From Hofstenia miamia (Eukaryota > Xenacoelomorpha > Acoela), in NCBI GenBank assembly GCA_004352715.1, contig SCFE01000027.1:1144174-1208173 (forward strand): 64,000 bases of DNA, in the 5' to 3' direction. Under the pieces are notes generated by a model. That model made no database searches and had not been told where the DNA came from. It saw only the letters and a program-made list of their open reading frames with translations. The translations under genes were made by a program, and so were the position numbers. This document shows, one piece after another, positions 11,925 to 24,499 of the stretch (position 1 is the stretch's first letter; each line of letters opens with the position of its first letter).

Positions 11925-12358
11925 CAATAAAACTATTATTGTAACACATAGTTCATCACGTTAATACTAAGGATTCTACCAAGCACGAGCATTAAGATGC
12001 CATTTAGATTGTGGTACGNNNNNNNNNNNNNNNNNNNNNNNNNNNNNNNNNNNNNNNNNNNNNNNNNNNNNNNNNNNNNNNNNNNNNNNNNNNNNNNNNN
12101 NNNNNNNNNNNNNNNNNNNNNNNNNNNNNNNNNNNNNNNNNNNNNNNNNNNNNNNNNNNNNNNNNNNNNNNNNNNNNNNNNNNNNNNNNNNNNNNNNNNN
12201 NNNNNNNNNNNNNNNNNNNNNNNNNNNNNNNNNNNNNNNNNNNNNNNNNNNNNNNNNNNNNNNNNNNNNNNNNNNNNNNNNNNNNNNNNNNNNNNNNNNN
12301 NNNNNNNNNNNNNNNNNNNNNNNNNNNNNNNNNNNNNNNNNNNNNNNNNNNNNNNNNN

Positions 12359-12393
<35 letters not shown>

Positions 12394-12494
12394 TACATAT
12401 CAATAAAACTATCATTGTAACACATAGTTCATCACGTTAATACTAAGGATTCTACCAAGCACGAGCATTAAGATGCCATTTAGATTGTGGTACG
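11915..12494. other. Gap (12019-12358) flanked by a duplicated 104-bp segment
   Basis: 11915-12018 and 12391-12494 are the same sequence with at least one mismatch (TTATTG vs TCATTG). Each copy follows a (TA)n tract, and the 340-N gap lies between them. An unmerged contig overlap or allelic duplication is more likely than a biological repeat. Confidence 0.8.
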
Positions 12495-13104
12495 TTAAAC
12501 TCTTCGTCATTCGTAATAAATGCTTACATTAATGTAAGAAAATTTTTTAAGTGTGAACTTGACCTTTTGCATGACGATGCATTGAAAGTTATCCTACACT
12601 TTGGATCGTGATGCCTGCATCTTAAGCTCATGTTTAACACCATCCATATATTTTGTTGTTCTCAAGGTGAATAATACGCAAATTTGTCAGAACATCTATC
12701 AAGTATTTTCTTAGCGTTTTGCTTCGCAATACAGAAAGATTTGGAATTGACATAAAATACAGGCCTATTTAACGCCATCGTTAAAAATATTTTCGACATC
12801 TATTAAGATTTTCGTACGTCATCTTGAGACAGAAATATTTTGCAGAAGGGAAAGCTTTGTGTAATTCATGTGTCAATATCACACAAAATAATGTGATGTG
12901 TGATAGGTTTTTAATAAAAATTTTAATCTCATATTTGAATGATATTGAGAACGGTTTGAAGAATGCTGAAACCTATTCGAATATTTATATATTCGCATAA
13001 TATTTTCAATTCCAATAATATTAGTGGTGTTCTGTAAAACATAGAAGCATAAATCATAAAAAAGTGCATGTAATTCTAAAAGAATCAATACACCTACAAT
13101 AATG
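12495..13104. other. Intronic DNA, nothing recognised
   Basis: AT-rich with stops in all frames. No repeat or motif was recognised. Confidence 0.5.
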
Positions 13105-13698
13105 TATAAAATGGTTAATTAAGGAGTGACATATGCTAAAATTGTGAATATCTCTAATACTACAATAAAGGACTCAAGTTTGTTGTGATTCTATGCACTC
13201 TTTTGCATTATTGTCCTACCATGCTTTGATTGTGCTTATAGTATAAAATGGTTAATTAAGGAGTGACATATGCTAAAATTGTGAATATCTCTAATACTAC
13301 AATAAAGGACTCAAGTTTGTTGTGATTCTATGCACTCTTTTGCATTATTGTGCTACCATGCTTTGATTGTGCTTATATTATAAAATGGTTAATTAAGGAG
13401 TGACATATGCTAAAATTGTGAATATCTCTAATACTACAATAAAGGACTCAAGTTTGTTGTGATTCTATGCACTCTTTTGCATTATTGTGCTACCATGCTT
13501 TGATTGTGCTTATATTATAAAATGGTTAATTAAGGAGTGACATATGCTAAAATTGTGAATATCTCTAATACTACAATAAAGGACTCAAGTTTGTTGTGAT
13601 TCTATGCACTCTTTTGCATTATTGTCTTACCATGCTTTGGATGTGCTTATAGTATAAAATGGTTAATTAAGGAGAGTCATATGCTAAAATTGTGAATA
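13105..13698. repeat. 137-bp tandem satellite, about 4.3 copies
   Basis: The landmark TATAAAATGGTTAATTAAGG starts at 13105, 13242, 13379, 13516 and 13653, an exact 137-bp spacing. The four full units differ at only a few positions (e.g. GTCCTACC/GTGCTACC/GTCTTACC, TTATAGTA/TTATATTA). The fifth unit breaks off at about 13698, directly at the LINE fragment. Confidence 0.95.
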
Positions 13699-13702
13699 AA
13701 AC

Positions 13703-14044
13703 TCATTTTACCAATTGATGATGATCAAATTTATTATTTATTTTAAAAACACAACATATGGTTTGTGTTTTGTCAGAATTAATTTTTAGTTTATTGCAGT
13801 TGAAATATGTTAAGAGCTTTTCAATATCTTTTCTCAGATGTCTGGATGCCTCAAAGGGATTTTTTACCATTCGTAATATGCAAGTATCATTCAAGTATTG
13901 ATAAATAGTTCCGCTTTCCAAGAATTTTGAAATATCATTTATGTATAATGCAAATAGAATGGGGCCTAATACAGTGCCTTGGGGTAAATCTACATTTGTA
14001 TTAGTATATTCTGAAAAATTTTGTCCATTTTTACTCGTTTGCAA
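13703..14044 (-). pseudogene. LINE reverse transcriptase fragment (non-LTR, Jockey/CR1-like)
   Basis: The minus frame carries the RT block LPQGTVLGPILFALYINDI, then the catalytic box region IYQYLNDTCIL, then LRKDIEKLLTYFNCNKLKIN and SDKTQTICCVF. The order matches the palm and thumb of a Jockey/CR1-type LINE. The catalytic [F/Y]ADD motif is YLND, so this copy is dead. It is truncated at both ends and abuts the 137-bp satellite. A related piece lies at 16960-17475. Confidence 0.8.
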
Positions 14045-14152
14045 CTGCCTAGAAAACTCAAAATAAAATTTATTGAATTGAAAGTAAAACTTTATCGCCT
14101 TAATTTTTCTTTAAAATATCGAAATTCTTTGAGTGAAATGCTTTACTAAAAT

Positions 14153-14212
14153 GTAATAATAATAATAAAATAATAATAATAATAAAAATAATAATATTAA
14201 TAATAATAACAA
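14153..14212. repeat. (AAT)n-type simple repeat
   Basis: Imperfect AATAAT run between two LINE fragments. It could be the A-rich 3' tail of one of them. Confidence 0.85.
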
Positions 14213-14388
14213 GCACTCTAAAGCCTTGGTTAGCAACTACCGTCGACAAGGGCAGTCCAAAATGAAAAGACTCTTAAGCCTTGGTTGGCAACTTCCTAGG
14301 ACAATATGAGTCCAAAATCAAACACAATAACAATTACTGATGACAAGTCATGAAAGAGTAAAGGCCCTCAGCCCCCGGCAGGCCTTAA

Positions 14389-15575
14389 ATGGTCCAAAGA
14401 ATCTCCGGACAACAGGCGGACTCCACAATCGGGAGTGTGGACTCGAGAAGAGGCATAGGATCCAAAAAGACCAATGGACAGTGGCACAGGAGTACAGATG
14501 AGCATAATAGAACAGCACTGGAGTGTTATGGAAGAGCAGGCCAGATGAGAGCGGTTATAGGAAAAGAATGTTAGAAGAATGGAAAAAAGTAAAAACACAA
14601 TTAGAGGTTACAGGGCAAAGTCTTGCAGTTAGATGAAAGTAAGGGGAAACAGAAAGTTGAACAGCCTAAACAAAGGAAAGATGATGGGATAGACATAGCG
14701 GCAGATGCGGTGGAAGCAACAGAACCAGTGGATGCAGACGCTGAAGCAGAAATCAGAAAAACGGTGAAGGAACAAATAGATGAGAGAAGTAGGTTGCCAG
14801 TTCCAAGAGGAGTTAAGAAAAGCATGTTAGCAGTAGAGAGAGCAAGGGTCAATAAAGTGTTAGAAAGGATAGATGCTAGGAGTGTCACAGAAGTAAACAG
14901 GTTAGTGTATGCAGGCGCGTGGGAGGTGTGATTAATGTAGGCATGGACAAGAAAAAGAAATGACGACAAGAAGATAAGAGAGACAGAAAGCCAGCATTGG
15001 AGAGAAGAATTGAGAATAAAGTGGCAAAGATTAGGCAGCAATTTGGGAAGATCAGGACAAGTAAGGCGACACAGGACAGGTGCAGGGTAGGTAAAGGGAA
15101 GATAATAGAGACTGCAAGAGAAGTGCTTAAGTAGAGATTAGTTACAGAATCTGAGAAACTGAGAAAATATAGGGCAAGGGCAAAGCAGGCAAGAGAAGTT
15201 TGAGACCCAAGAAGGAAGATTCTACAAAGAACTAGATGCAGGAGAAAAGGCTACAGCTAGAGCAGGTGAGGACGCAGTAAGGTTCTGGGAGAATATATGG
15301 GGAATTGCGGGACCAGAGATAGAGAGCGAGCAGATGCAGAAGGCATTCAGGCAAGAAGAAGAAGCAATCACAACTGCAAGGCTGAAGGAGGCTCTAAAGA
15401 AGAGGAAGGCGCCAGGCAGAGATGTGGTACATGGGTATTGGCTGAAGAAGTTCACAAGTGGTCATGAGAGACTAGCAGTAGCATTTGAGGATAGTGTGGT
15501 GAGTGGGTGTCCAGAGTGGATGGTAGTGGGAAGGAATTTCTGATACAGAAGGACCCCAAGAAACCAGTGAGGCAA
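14389..15575 (+). pseudogene. Second non-LTR retrotransposon: N-terminal region into RT (degenerate)
   Basis: Three open segments in broken frames (14389-14574, 14623-14931, 15334-15543) read as one LINE polyprotein. There is a charged, helical region (KGKQKVEQPKQRKDDG, …VPRGVKKSMLAVERARVN). Next comes the pre-RT block FWENIWGIAGPEIE, and then the RT start KRKAPGRDVVHGYWLKKF followed by ERLA, CPEWMVVGR and (after a frameshift near 15541) LIQKDPKKPV. The pattern APGxDxVHGYWLK…W…GR…L..KDP resembles R2/NeSL-group elements. Everything past the first RT motifs is lost. It is on the opposite strand to the Jockey-like fragments and less AT-rich. Confidence 0.65.
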
Positions 15576-15692
15576 GCAACTTTAAACAGAGCATTAAATA
15601 AAAACAGCTTAGGCGCATTATATTTCTCTAAATTCTTTAACACTTTGCATAATAAATCAGTTTNCTTTATTTTGGGAAGATTTTGATTGAGA

Positions 15693-16358
15693 CTATGGTC
15701 TCTCTAAGGTGGATATTCTGGTTTCCATGTCATTTAAATGTTCGGCTTGGTCCATTACAAGTTCCATTAGTTCCATTTTCATTAAAGTTTTAAGAGATGA
15801 TTGAGTGTAATTAACCATTGTCATATAATAACTAAGATTTGAGAGAGGTATTACAGTGGTAAAACAAAGGCAGGTGACTTGTGAATTAAGACCATGCATA
15901 AAATTCCATTCAAAACTAGAGCAAAGTAGAACAAGGTTTTTCTGTAAAACTATAGATAGCTGAGCTTGGCAATTTAAGAACAACTTATGATTTCAATTGG
16001 GTGTTGAAGTTTTCAGAATGAGAGAGTGTTCTTTTAACGTAAAAGGGTCACCATCTAGCATCATCATAGTTAGCAATAAAGAAAAGCAATAACATAGTTA
16101 TAGTGTAGCATCTAATCTTGCAAAGACAGAACCTCCAAGAGTACCATTTAGACATAAGTGATTTAAAGCAGTATACATTAATGAAGCCAGCTTAAGTATG
16201 TAAGAAAGTACAAGCATCTGGACTAATGCAGATATAATGCAATCGTAACTACTACGGATATGTTCAGCACTGGCAGCATCTAGGATTACGTGGCAATTAG
16301 TGCCGAAGCAAGACAACAAAGCTGCCATCAATAGTAACACGAGGATAATCTGGATCAA
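15693..16358 (-). pseudogene. Unrecognised ORFs directly behind an LTR (possible envelope-like remnant)
   Basis: Reading on the minus strand, an 86-codon ORF (16358-16098) starts just after the LTR with a signal-peptide-like leader (MIQIILVLLLMAALLSCFG) and has several Cys. A second ORF (15983-15693) continues with hydrophobic/Cys blocks and ends in an amphipathic helix (LMKMELMELVMDQAEHLND, coiled-coil-like). A secreted, Cys-containing protein with a C-terminal coil next to an LTR would suit an envelope-like third ORF of a gypsy element, but no family motif or membrane anchor is seen. It may be chance or something else. Confidence 0.3.
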
Positions 16359-16374
16359 CTAAGCCCCAGAACTG

Positions 16375-16580
16375 AACGGGTTTACGCGGCGGTCATAAGA
16401 CAGCTGAGAACGACCTGCACCTGAATTACGCGCCGCGCACCCTCTTCTCAGCTCCGTAGAAAGCTTAGCTGCTCATGGCCAATTATTAATATGAGTGAGA
16501 GCAAAGAGAACACGAGTTGTCATAAACTAAACTTTTAATGAACGCTTGCACACAATAAAGCCCTATTTATTTAAAATTGT
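16375..16580 (-). repeat. Ty3/gypsy LTR remnant, second copy
   Basis: 16542-16570 matches 2233-2261, and the similarity extends through the CATAAACTAAACTTTTAATG stretch (compare 2205-2232). It contains a GC-rich block (16380-16460) unlike its surroundings. The ORFs at 16358-15693 begin immediately beyond it. Confidence 0.45.
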
Positions 16581-16959
16581 GAAAAAAATCATTTTACCTA
16601 TGTATGATGATCACATTTCATATTTATTTCGTTCCTAAAATATTAGTATTTTTTATCTAAAGACTTTACTTTCTTAAAAAGTTACAAATAAATAATAATT
16701 ATGTACAAAATAAATAAGAGGTGTTTTCTTTGCAATTACATATAAGATGAAAAGAACAACGATTAGTAATGTTGTAATATTTCAAGAAATAATTACAAAA
16801 AAATTATTTTAATGCTTTCGAAACCTTTTTTGGACAATCGAAAAGATCAATCTCAGAATAGAGATGCACATAATTTGCTACTTTAACAATTCTGTGGAAA
16901 AATAAATGACTTGTAAATTTTTTATTCCGATTTTTTGATGTGAAAACTGTTTTGGTTGA

Positions 16960-17475
16960 TCATCCTGTTGAAGTGCAAGGAATGAAAATCTCAATGAAAT
17001 CTTTATAATTTAAATCTAGTTTATGGTTTAAAAGTTCGTTGAGGTAAAGCAGATCTGAAATTTCTAAATACAAAGAAATAGACAACATGTTCAGTCTTTC
17101 CTTATAATTTCCAAGTGTTAATATTAATTTTGTAAAGCGTCTTTGCAGTTTTTCAAGTATGTTCAGATTCGAGGAATTGCAATAAGAGTCAAGCAAATTT
17201 ATTGCTAAAATAAACAAACGAATACTACAAACTACTATACATGTATATTTACAAAATTAAAAATATGCACAGTTACTTAAAGGGCGTAAATTTCAAATAT
17301 CAAATGAAATCTGTCCATGCGCTTAATTTGTTTGATATTCCTAATAGTGATTGTTTGGATAACAATACCATATTTGATTAGCATAGGTCAGTTTAGATTT
17401 TATCATAGTGTTATATATTTGCATTTTTGTTCGAAGATTGGTGTTAAAAGGAATATTAAAAACACAGCATATCGT
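16960..17475 (-). pseudogene. LINE fragment, region after RT (same family as 13703-14044)
   Basis: The minus strand reads TICCVFN near 17470, matching TICCVFK of the other copy, then MQIYNTMIKSKLTYANQIW, and after a break ILEKLQRRFTKLILTL followed by YKERLNMLSISLYLEISDL. The LEK.QRR.TK.I...Y.ERL pattern is the conserved segment after the RT thumb in Jockey/CR1 LINEs. Short related sequence also occurs at 16590-16630, so the copy is rearranged. Several stops and a missing middle make it inactive. Confidence 0.65.
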
Positions 17476-17479
17476 TCGT

Positions 17480-19748
17480 TTAAAGTTTATTCATTTAATA
17501 AAATCTGACACAGCCCATTGAAATACTCGTGCATAGCACGCGCAGTTTTCTAGCAATCCCAAAAAAAGTAGAATTAGATTCATGAAACAAAGAAATATTT
17601 AATTAATATATGAATTATTTGGTGCATATTAATTGAAAAATTTTTTAATAATATATTTGACGCACATTTTTCAAAAAATAAAAAATCTGAAAATTTTGTT
17701 GTTGCCACATGTAAAATTTTGTTTTTGCAAGTGCACAAAATTTTATTCCTCCAAGGGGGAAAAAAAGCTTGACACAAAGAACGTAGTAAATTAAAAGTGG
17801 GATTGCGATTATTTTTATTATTGATTTAATTAGCAACAGCATCATTAGTAAGAAATAGTTTTAATGTGAATTTGATATTTTCTCCTCTCCGATTTAAAGA
17901 AAAGGCTTCATATTTTTGTATTTTTACATTTTGAAGTAAACTCTGTATGAGGGTATCGATACCTCTTAACAAGCGCCTCAAAACTGGGAAATCAGTTATC
18001 ATTAATTTATAAAAGTAAGCATTCACATATAATATTCATCCTTTCGCAATGTACCTCAAGGCCTCCCCTTTCCTTTCTCCATACCTACCTCAAATGTTCG
18101 TAGTCTTGCTCCTTCGAAATTTAAGGCCGCTTGTATTTTTTCAATACAAATGTAAAACAAATGCAAATATTGAATTGTAAATATATGTAGGAATTTATTG
18201 AAATCATGATTGAATAAAAAGAGTAAAAGAATTGTACAAGGATATCAATAAAATGTGTAATTCCATGCCTAATAAAGAGGTACACTTCACGATTGATTAC
18301 GGAGAACATCCTAAATCTACATTATTTAGAATCGTGGTTGACATATCCAAAACTGTATATGCATTATACGCAGGCCAAAATAATATATTGTATATTTTTG
18401 TATGATGAATATTATACAAATGTGGCTGTTTATTAATCACTTGGTTTCAAATATTTATCACGATTAGTTCTTTTCTCATATATTTGATAGAGATTTTTCA
18501 CAAAAAGTTGTTTTTCTATTGGATTCAAATGAATGGGAATTGGAATATCAATTCATTAAAAAATCCTTCTATACAACTGATGATAATGTCCACTCTTTCT
18601 CCACTGGTTATGGTATTTCACATCAAAAATAACAATAATTTACAGGAAATTGCGAATTTGCTTGAACATACATTTAGAAAGGTTATAATCTCTCTTAATT
18701 TTGACAAAATTTAAAAAACTATTACTATGCATCAGTATTACTTTGTCACACTGAATAAGTTTAGTGCAATGTTGAATATGATTCCAATTTAATGTTATGT
18801 TTAACATATATTTTTGTATCGTAAAATTTATTGTCCTCCACTAAAATTAGCAAATGATACAACTTAATCGTTTTGTAGTTATGATTTTACTTGTATTTTG
18901 ATATCTTTTACAAATTTCATTACATTTAACAACCACTGAGAGCGTCTACTAGAGATAGTGAAAAGAAATATTTATTGAGAATTAATTACAATTTTCCCTT
19001 ACGAGGCATTTATGTAGCTTCACCAATTCTCTAATGAAATCAACTGTGTAATTTCCAGTTGCAATTTAATATGCGATATAAATAAATAATCCATCATTGG
19101 TCGATTAGAATGTTGAAAGAAACATGGATGTTTGATAAATATTTCAATAAATTATATGGAAATTATTTTTTCAATGTCATTGATTATATAAACTGGATCA
19201 GTTCCAACTAGCATCCAAAACCTTATTTATTAGATTTTTTTGGAACACCAACATATATATTCAATCAATAAAAAGTATTCAAAGTAATGTGTACAGTGTA
19301 TAACTTGTTGCAAAAATGGGAATGTTGGGGAGTTTTGTTCGTTGATATCTTTTGCTGTGTTGCTCTGATAGGAAATTTAGCAGAGTAGAGCATATGATAA
19401 CGTAAACAGCAATAGAAATTTAAAATTGCGTGTTTAAAAATAAGCCGCCATATAAAATTTTGGGCATGAAAAGCAGAAATTGACAAGCTTAGCTTTGAAA
19501 AATCCCATACTCTCTGAGGAGACATAGCTCAAAATTTCATAGAAAAGAACTAGAATTTCTCTCAGCATTAGACAGTGCATCGGTCATTGGCTATAACCTG
19601 GCATAAAAAAAAAACGTCAAGAAATTTACCGAATATCACTGATTTAATCGGGGAAAAACTACGGAGTTTTGTGGATATTTCACGAAAGTTCCGTTTTTAG
19701 GCCCTTTTTTCCCGAATTTTTTTTTAAAAGATATATATATATATATAT
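17480..19748. other. Intronic DNA, nothing recognised
   Basis: AT-rich. ORFs up to 76 codons lack recognisable motifs. Confidence 0.5.
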
Positions 19749-19970
19749 NNNNNNNNNNNNNNNNNNNNNNNNNNNNNNNNNNNNNNNNNNNNNNNNNNNN
19801 NNNNNNNNNNNNNNNNNNNNNNNNNNNNNNNNNNNNNNNNNNNNNNNNNNNNNNNNNNNNNNNNNNNNNNNNNNNNNNNNNNNNNNNNNNNNNNNNNNNN
19901 NNNNNNNNNNNNNNNNNNNNNNNNNNNNNNNNNNNNNNNNNNNNNNNNNNNNATATATATATATATATAT
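19730..19970. repeat. (TA)n tract containing a 204-N gap (19749-19952)
   Basis: Alternating TA on both sides of the gap, so the gap was most likely caused by the microsatellite itself. Confidence 0.9.
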
Positions 19971-21456
19971 CGCTTTCTGTAGAAAAGTTGATAAAAACTT
20001 GCTCTGTGCACGTCTAATATATATGTGCAGAGGCAGATCCAGAAATGATTAATAGGGAGGTATCAACTGGTAATTTACCAGTTTACCTAGTATTTTCTCA
20101 AAAATGCTTACATTACTACATTTACTAAAAATACATGTGTTTTATAATGCATGAAAATGATCACATAACATAAGATCAAATTATTTGCCTGATGTCTTCA
20201 TTAAGAGGTTGTAAGCATTGTATTTCTTTTTAAATTTAAGGCGGGAGCATTTATGGATTCAAAGCAATGTGTTTTTACCATTTGCGATGAAAAAGAACTT
20301 GAAAATGCATTACATACAGTTTCATACCATTCATTTTTTAGGTAAATATACTATTTATATTTGATATAGCAGCTTTAGTGGCACAATATACCATTGAACC
20401 TGCAAAAATTTTGTAAATTGAAAGGCATTAAATGTAGTTTTCTAATGCATTCCGAAACATTTGAATTTAAAATATGCGAAAAGAAAGTCATTATATGCAG
20501 GTTGCATGAAGGACAACAAAAATGTGGGTGTCTCATGGTATTTTCTGAAAACTTGCAATGTCTGCATTTGTATATCATAAAAAATCATTTTTGCAACATA
20601 GCGAGTATTTAATTGTTACAACAATACACTTAGCTTTTGCTAAAGAATTAGCAACATTATAGACATATTATAAATCTTCATAAAAATTAATGAATTATTA
20701 AAAAGATATTTGCAAATAGCAAATTGACTTTGAAGTTTTAGAAAACAAGTGTTTGAATATGAATTAGTACAAAGGTAAAATGGCAATTCATGCAGTCGGC
20801 AGAAATTGAGGAAAAGTTTGTGGTGACCTAATGCGCTCATACTTTTTGGATAGTGAGAGATGTAAGCTTATGACTCGAAAGCACCTTGATCAACTGGAAG
20901 TCTACACTGCTTGTATTTGGAAGAACATGAAGGCATTTATTAGAAAATTGCCTGAAATTACAGTCAGTATTATATTTTTAGTTGTTGACAATGATTTTAG
21001 CTATCAATCTGAATATTTGAAGAACATTAAATTTTCTAGGGTGAAAAGTTGATTTAAACTTCATTTGACATTAAAGAAAACATTTGAAAAATTCTCGTGT
21101 AATCATTTTTTATTACATATATTTTGCAATGTAATTCTTTTGGTAGTAAGATCTTACAACTGTAATGTAAATGCTCTATTAAAAGTATTTACCTGCATGC
21201 TTAATTAGTTGAAGATTATACATATTCTATGGAAAAATATGAATCATATACATCTAAATATCATGCTATTTGGACGTTCATGATTTGATAATATTTATTA
21301 AATGAGTTTGCACAAACCAGATGTTTGCATTTACTGTATTTATATAATATTGGTAATTGAATTTTGATACCATTTAGTCTTTGGAGGAGAGAATTCTCCC
21401 TGTAAATATAAAAGTCAATGATCAAACAGTCAGAAGCGCACCCAGAGGGGGGGACT
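19971..21456. other. Intronic DNA, nothing recognised
   Basis: Short ORFs (for example 20394-20612 and 20831-21052) have ordinary AT-rich composition and no motif. 20030-20060 reads like the end of a dispersed repeat (GCAGAGGCAGATCCAG). Confidence 0.45.
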
Positions 21457-21472
21457 GGGGGAACGTTCCCCC
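21457..21472. repeat. 16-bp perfect palindrome GGGGGAACGTTCCCCC
   Basis: Perfect dyad in a GC-rich patch (21430-21475) of otherwise AT-rich DNA. The patch resembles the conserved terminus of a dispersed repeat. Confidence 0.6.
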
Positions 21473-21828
21473 ATTAACAGAGCACAGATGCTTCCTTTCC
21501 TCATGAAATGTATGCTGATATGATAACATAGTACATATAGATTAAGCAATGCTTCAAATCTATCTGCAGGGGTAAGCAATAATTAATTTATATTGCAATT
21601 ATTACAATAATTGGAAATCGATTAATCTATTGAATACTTTAGAAGAAAAAAAATTACCAATAATATGCAATTATTTAGGTTCACTAAGAACGTTCTCACA
21701 AGCATTAATGGATGAAAATCTTGGTGAAATATAATAAAGTCCCAATTCGAAAATCATTATTGTCCTGCCTAGTAAATTTATACAGTATTGGCTATTGCAT
21801 GTGTACAGCACAGTTTGATGACCAAAAT

Positions 21829-22408
21829 NNNNNNNNNNNNNNNNNNNNNNNNNNNNNNNNNNNNNNNNNNNNNNNNNNNNNNNNNNNNNNNNNNNNNNNN
21901 NNNNNNNNNNNNNNNNNNNNNNNNNNNNNNNNNNNNNNNNNNNNNNNNNNNNNNNNNNNNNNNNNNNNNNNNNNNNNNNNNNNNNNNNNNNNNNNNNNNN
22001 NNNNNNNNNNNNNNNNNNNNNNNNNNNNNNNNNNNNNNNNNNNNNNNNNNNNNNNNNNNNNNNNNNNNNNNNNNNNNNNNNNNNNNNNNNNNNNNNNNNN
22101 NNNNNNNNNNNNNNNNNNNNNNNNNNNNNNNNNNNNNNNNNNNNNNNNNNNNNNNNNNNNNNNNNNNNNNNNNNNNNNNNNNNNNNNNNNNNNNNNNNNN
22201 NNNNNNNNNNNNNNNNNNNNNNNNNNNNNNNNNNNNNNNNNNNNNNNNNNNNNNNNNNNNNNNNNNNNNNNNNNNNNNNNNNNNNNNNNNNNNNNNNNNN
22301 NNNNNNNNNNNNNNNNNNNNNNNNNNNNNNNNNNNNNNNNNNNNNNNNNNNNNNNNNNNNNNNNNNNNNNNNNNNNNNNNNNNNNNNNNNNNNNNNNNNN
22401 NNNNNNNN
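21829..22408. other. Assembly gap (580 N)
   Basis: Run of N with dissimilar flanks. Open frames spanning it are artefacts. Confidence 0.99.
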
Positions 22409-22740
22409 CTTTTAGTGATTACGATTTCTGGCAACATTTAACTTAGATTTTTCTTAGTGCTAACAGAAGTATGAAACACTGATAATTTTGTTATCTCACA
22501 ACGATATTTTTTCTTTTAAAAAAGTTTTTAATGTGTTATGCTTGGTTTTTATGCTATGATTTCTTATCTATTATTTTCATTCCAATTATTGCCAAAAGCG
22601 AAACTAGTAATGAGAAATTTTCTATTAAATTATATTTTGCAAAAGTGAAAATAATTTGAACACGGTTTCTGTAGTGAAATATGGTTAATTACATAGCAAT
22701 GCTAAAAAAAACAATAGAGAAATAATGTATTAAATTCAAA

Positions 22741-22893
22741 TTATGGCAAGTTACAAAATGTAACTAAAGGTATTTTGTGGACGCACAGTGTTAATACTGC
22801 ATGATCCTCAGTCGTGTTCTCTCTTCTGCTAACAGGAGTTGAAGTCGGAGCCGCGGTGGGCTGGGGCTCGACTGACTTATTGGAAAAATGGTA
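22741..22893 (-). CDS. Candidate exon inside the GPCR intron (unproven)
   Basis: On the minus strand a good acceptor (TTTTTTTCAATTTCAG) precedes 50 codons starting YHFSNKSVEPQPTAAP and ending in a stop at 22741-22743. The segment is much more GC-rich than its surroundings and contains CpGs, Pro/Thr-rich sequence and two N-glycosylation sequons (NKS, NTT). That would suit an alternative terminal exon or an extracellular stalk. It is on the GPCR strand, within its intron. There is no homology I recognise and no clear polyadenylation signal; a GC-rich repeat fragment is the alternative. Confidence 0.25.
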   Translation of the reverse strand, partial: YHFSNKSVEPQPTAAPTSTPVSRRENTTEDHAVLTLCVHKIPLVTFCNLP

Positions 22894-24499
22894 CTGAAAT
22901 TGAAAAAAATAAATTATTACACAACAGTTGTAGTGAATATTATACAATTTCTTAAACAACGTTTTGAAATTGTACATCAGTATTATCTATTCTTGAAAAA
23001 TTCAATCTAGAATTTTCAACTTCAGTGAGCACATTTTCTTAAAAGCTGAGTTGGGCATGATTCAAGCCTGCAAGAATTAGGCCTAAGTTTTTGGTTGGAA
23101 TAACTAAGAAATAAGAAAGTAAGAATTTTTTAAAGATCATCCTACCACAAAAAATGGAAATATTTTCTATTGAGATTAGGGATCAGTTAACAGGACAACA
23201 GTCTGTGTTCGAAATCATCCTCACCTAATGAACCACGGAACAGATATGTCTGTTAGCCAATCTTAGTAATGGTTGAATAGGAATAAGGAAAAATAATTCA
23301 GTTTTAGTAATTTTTAACAAACATTCATAGTATGCTGGTTACGTTTGCTATGTTGAAATTTAATTATAAAAATGACATAAAAAAGTAGATATATGAAATA
23401 GTAAACCTTAAATTGAATAGTTGAATTTCGTTAATATCAACCTTTCTGTTTTGGGTAGCATGTCAAAAAGTGTATACTATTTAATTTCCCTGACAATGCT
23501 TTTTCCATTGTTGTAGTGAAAATCTTCAGAATAATGAATTTATAAACTACTTTGCANATATATATATACTAAAGAATAGTTCCCCTCCTCAGAAAAAAAG
23601 CTTTTATGGGTGCGCCCCTGCAAACAGTGCTTTTGATTTCTGAGAAAATCAAAAGTATTACAAAAAATTTCTTTGTTCTTTGCTGATGGAAAAGAATGCA
23701 CATCCCTCACCCCCCTTGGATCCGCCACTGTCTATGTGTACACTTTTTCAAAAATTGAAGAAAAAAATCTTCGTCTATTTTCAGTGTGGGTATTTCTTCA
23801 TTAATTATGTACACGTTACTTTATCCGGATATCTCACTAGCTTGCCAGTATTATCATACTAAGGTTTGTACTATATTACGATAATAAAATTATCTAACCT
23901 GTAATCAATGATTTGTTTATTCTATAGATTCATTGCTATCCAAGCTCTTTATTTCCGATAATTTGAAAATTGTGACTAAAGCTCTAGCAAATATTAAGCT
24001 ATGTCATAGCATTGATCATTTTTGCTATTTAGTAACTGCGATCATCACTGATATGGTTAATATCATTAATAAAAATAGTTTAATAGAACTATTTAGCTGC
24101 ATTGAACTTGCTGTCTAATCCCTCATTCGTAAATTTGCGTAATTCGGATAAATTAATATATGAGTTTAAGCATATATCTCAAGGTTAAATTTCTAAAATT
24201 GTTGAAGTATAATTTTCTATCATGAACATAAACTTAAGATCATTCGAATAATAGATCCTCAACAGTTTGAAGTAATGCATAATTTGCAGCTAATAATATT
24301 ATGAAAATAATTATGTTGTTTGAACTTAAAAGGCTTTTGAGCCTTTTCTCAACATTTTTACCCATGCGCCCCCTTTCCTCTTAATTTTTAACTGGAACCA
24401 CACATGAATTCGCTAAAAAATAGAAAGAAATTGTTAATAATTTGAAAAGTTTTCTAAACGCGTATAGCTCAAAAACTTCTAAAGTTATTCTCAATTTCA

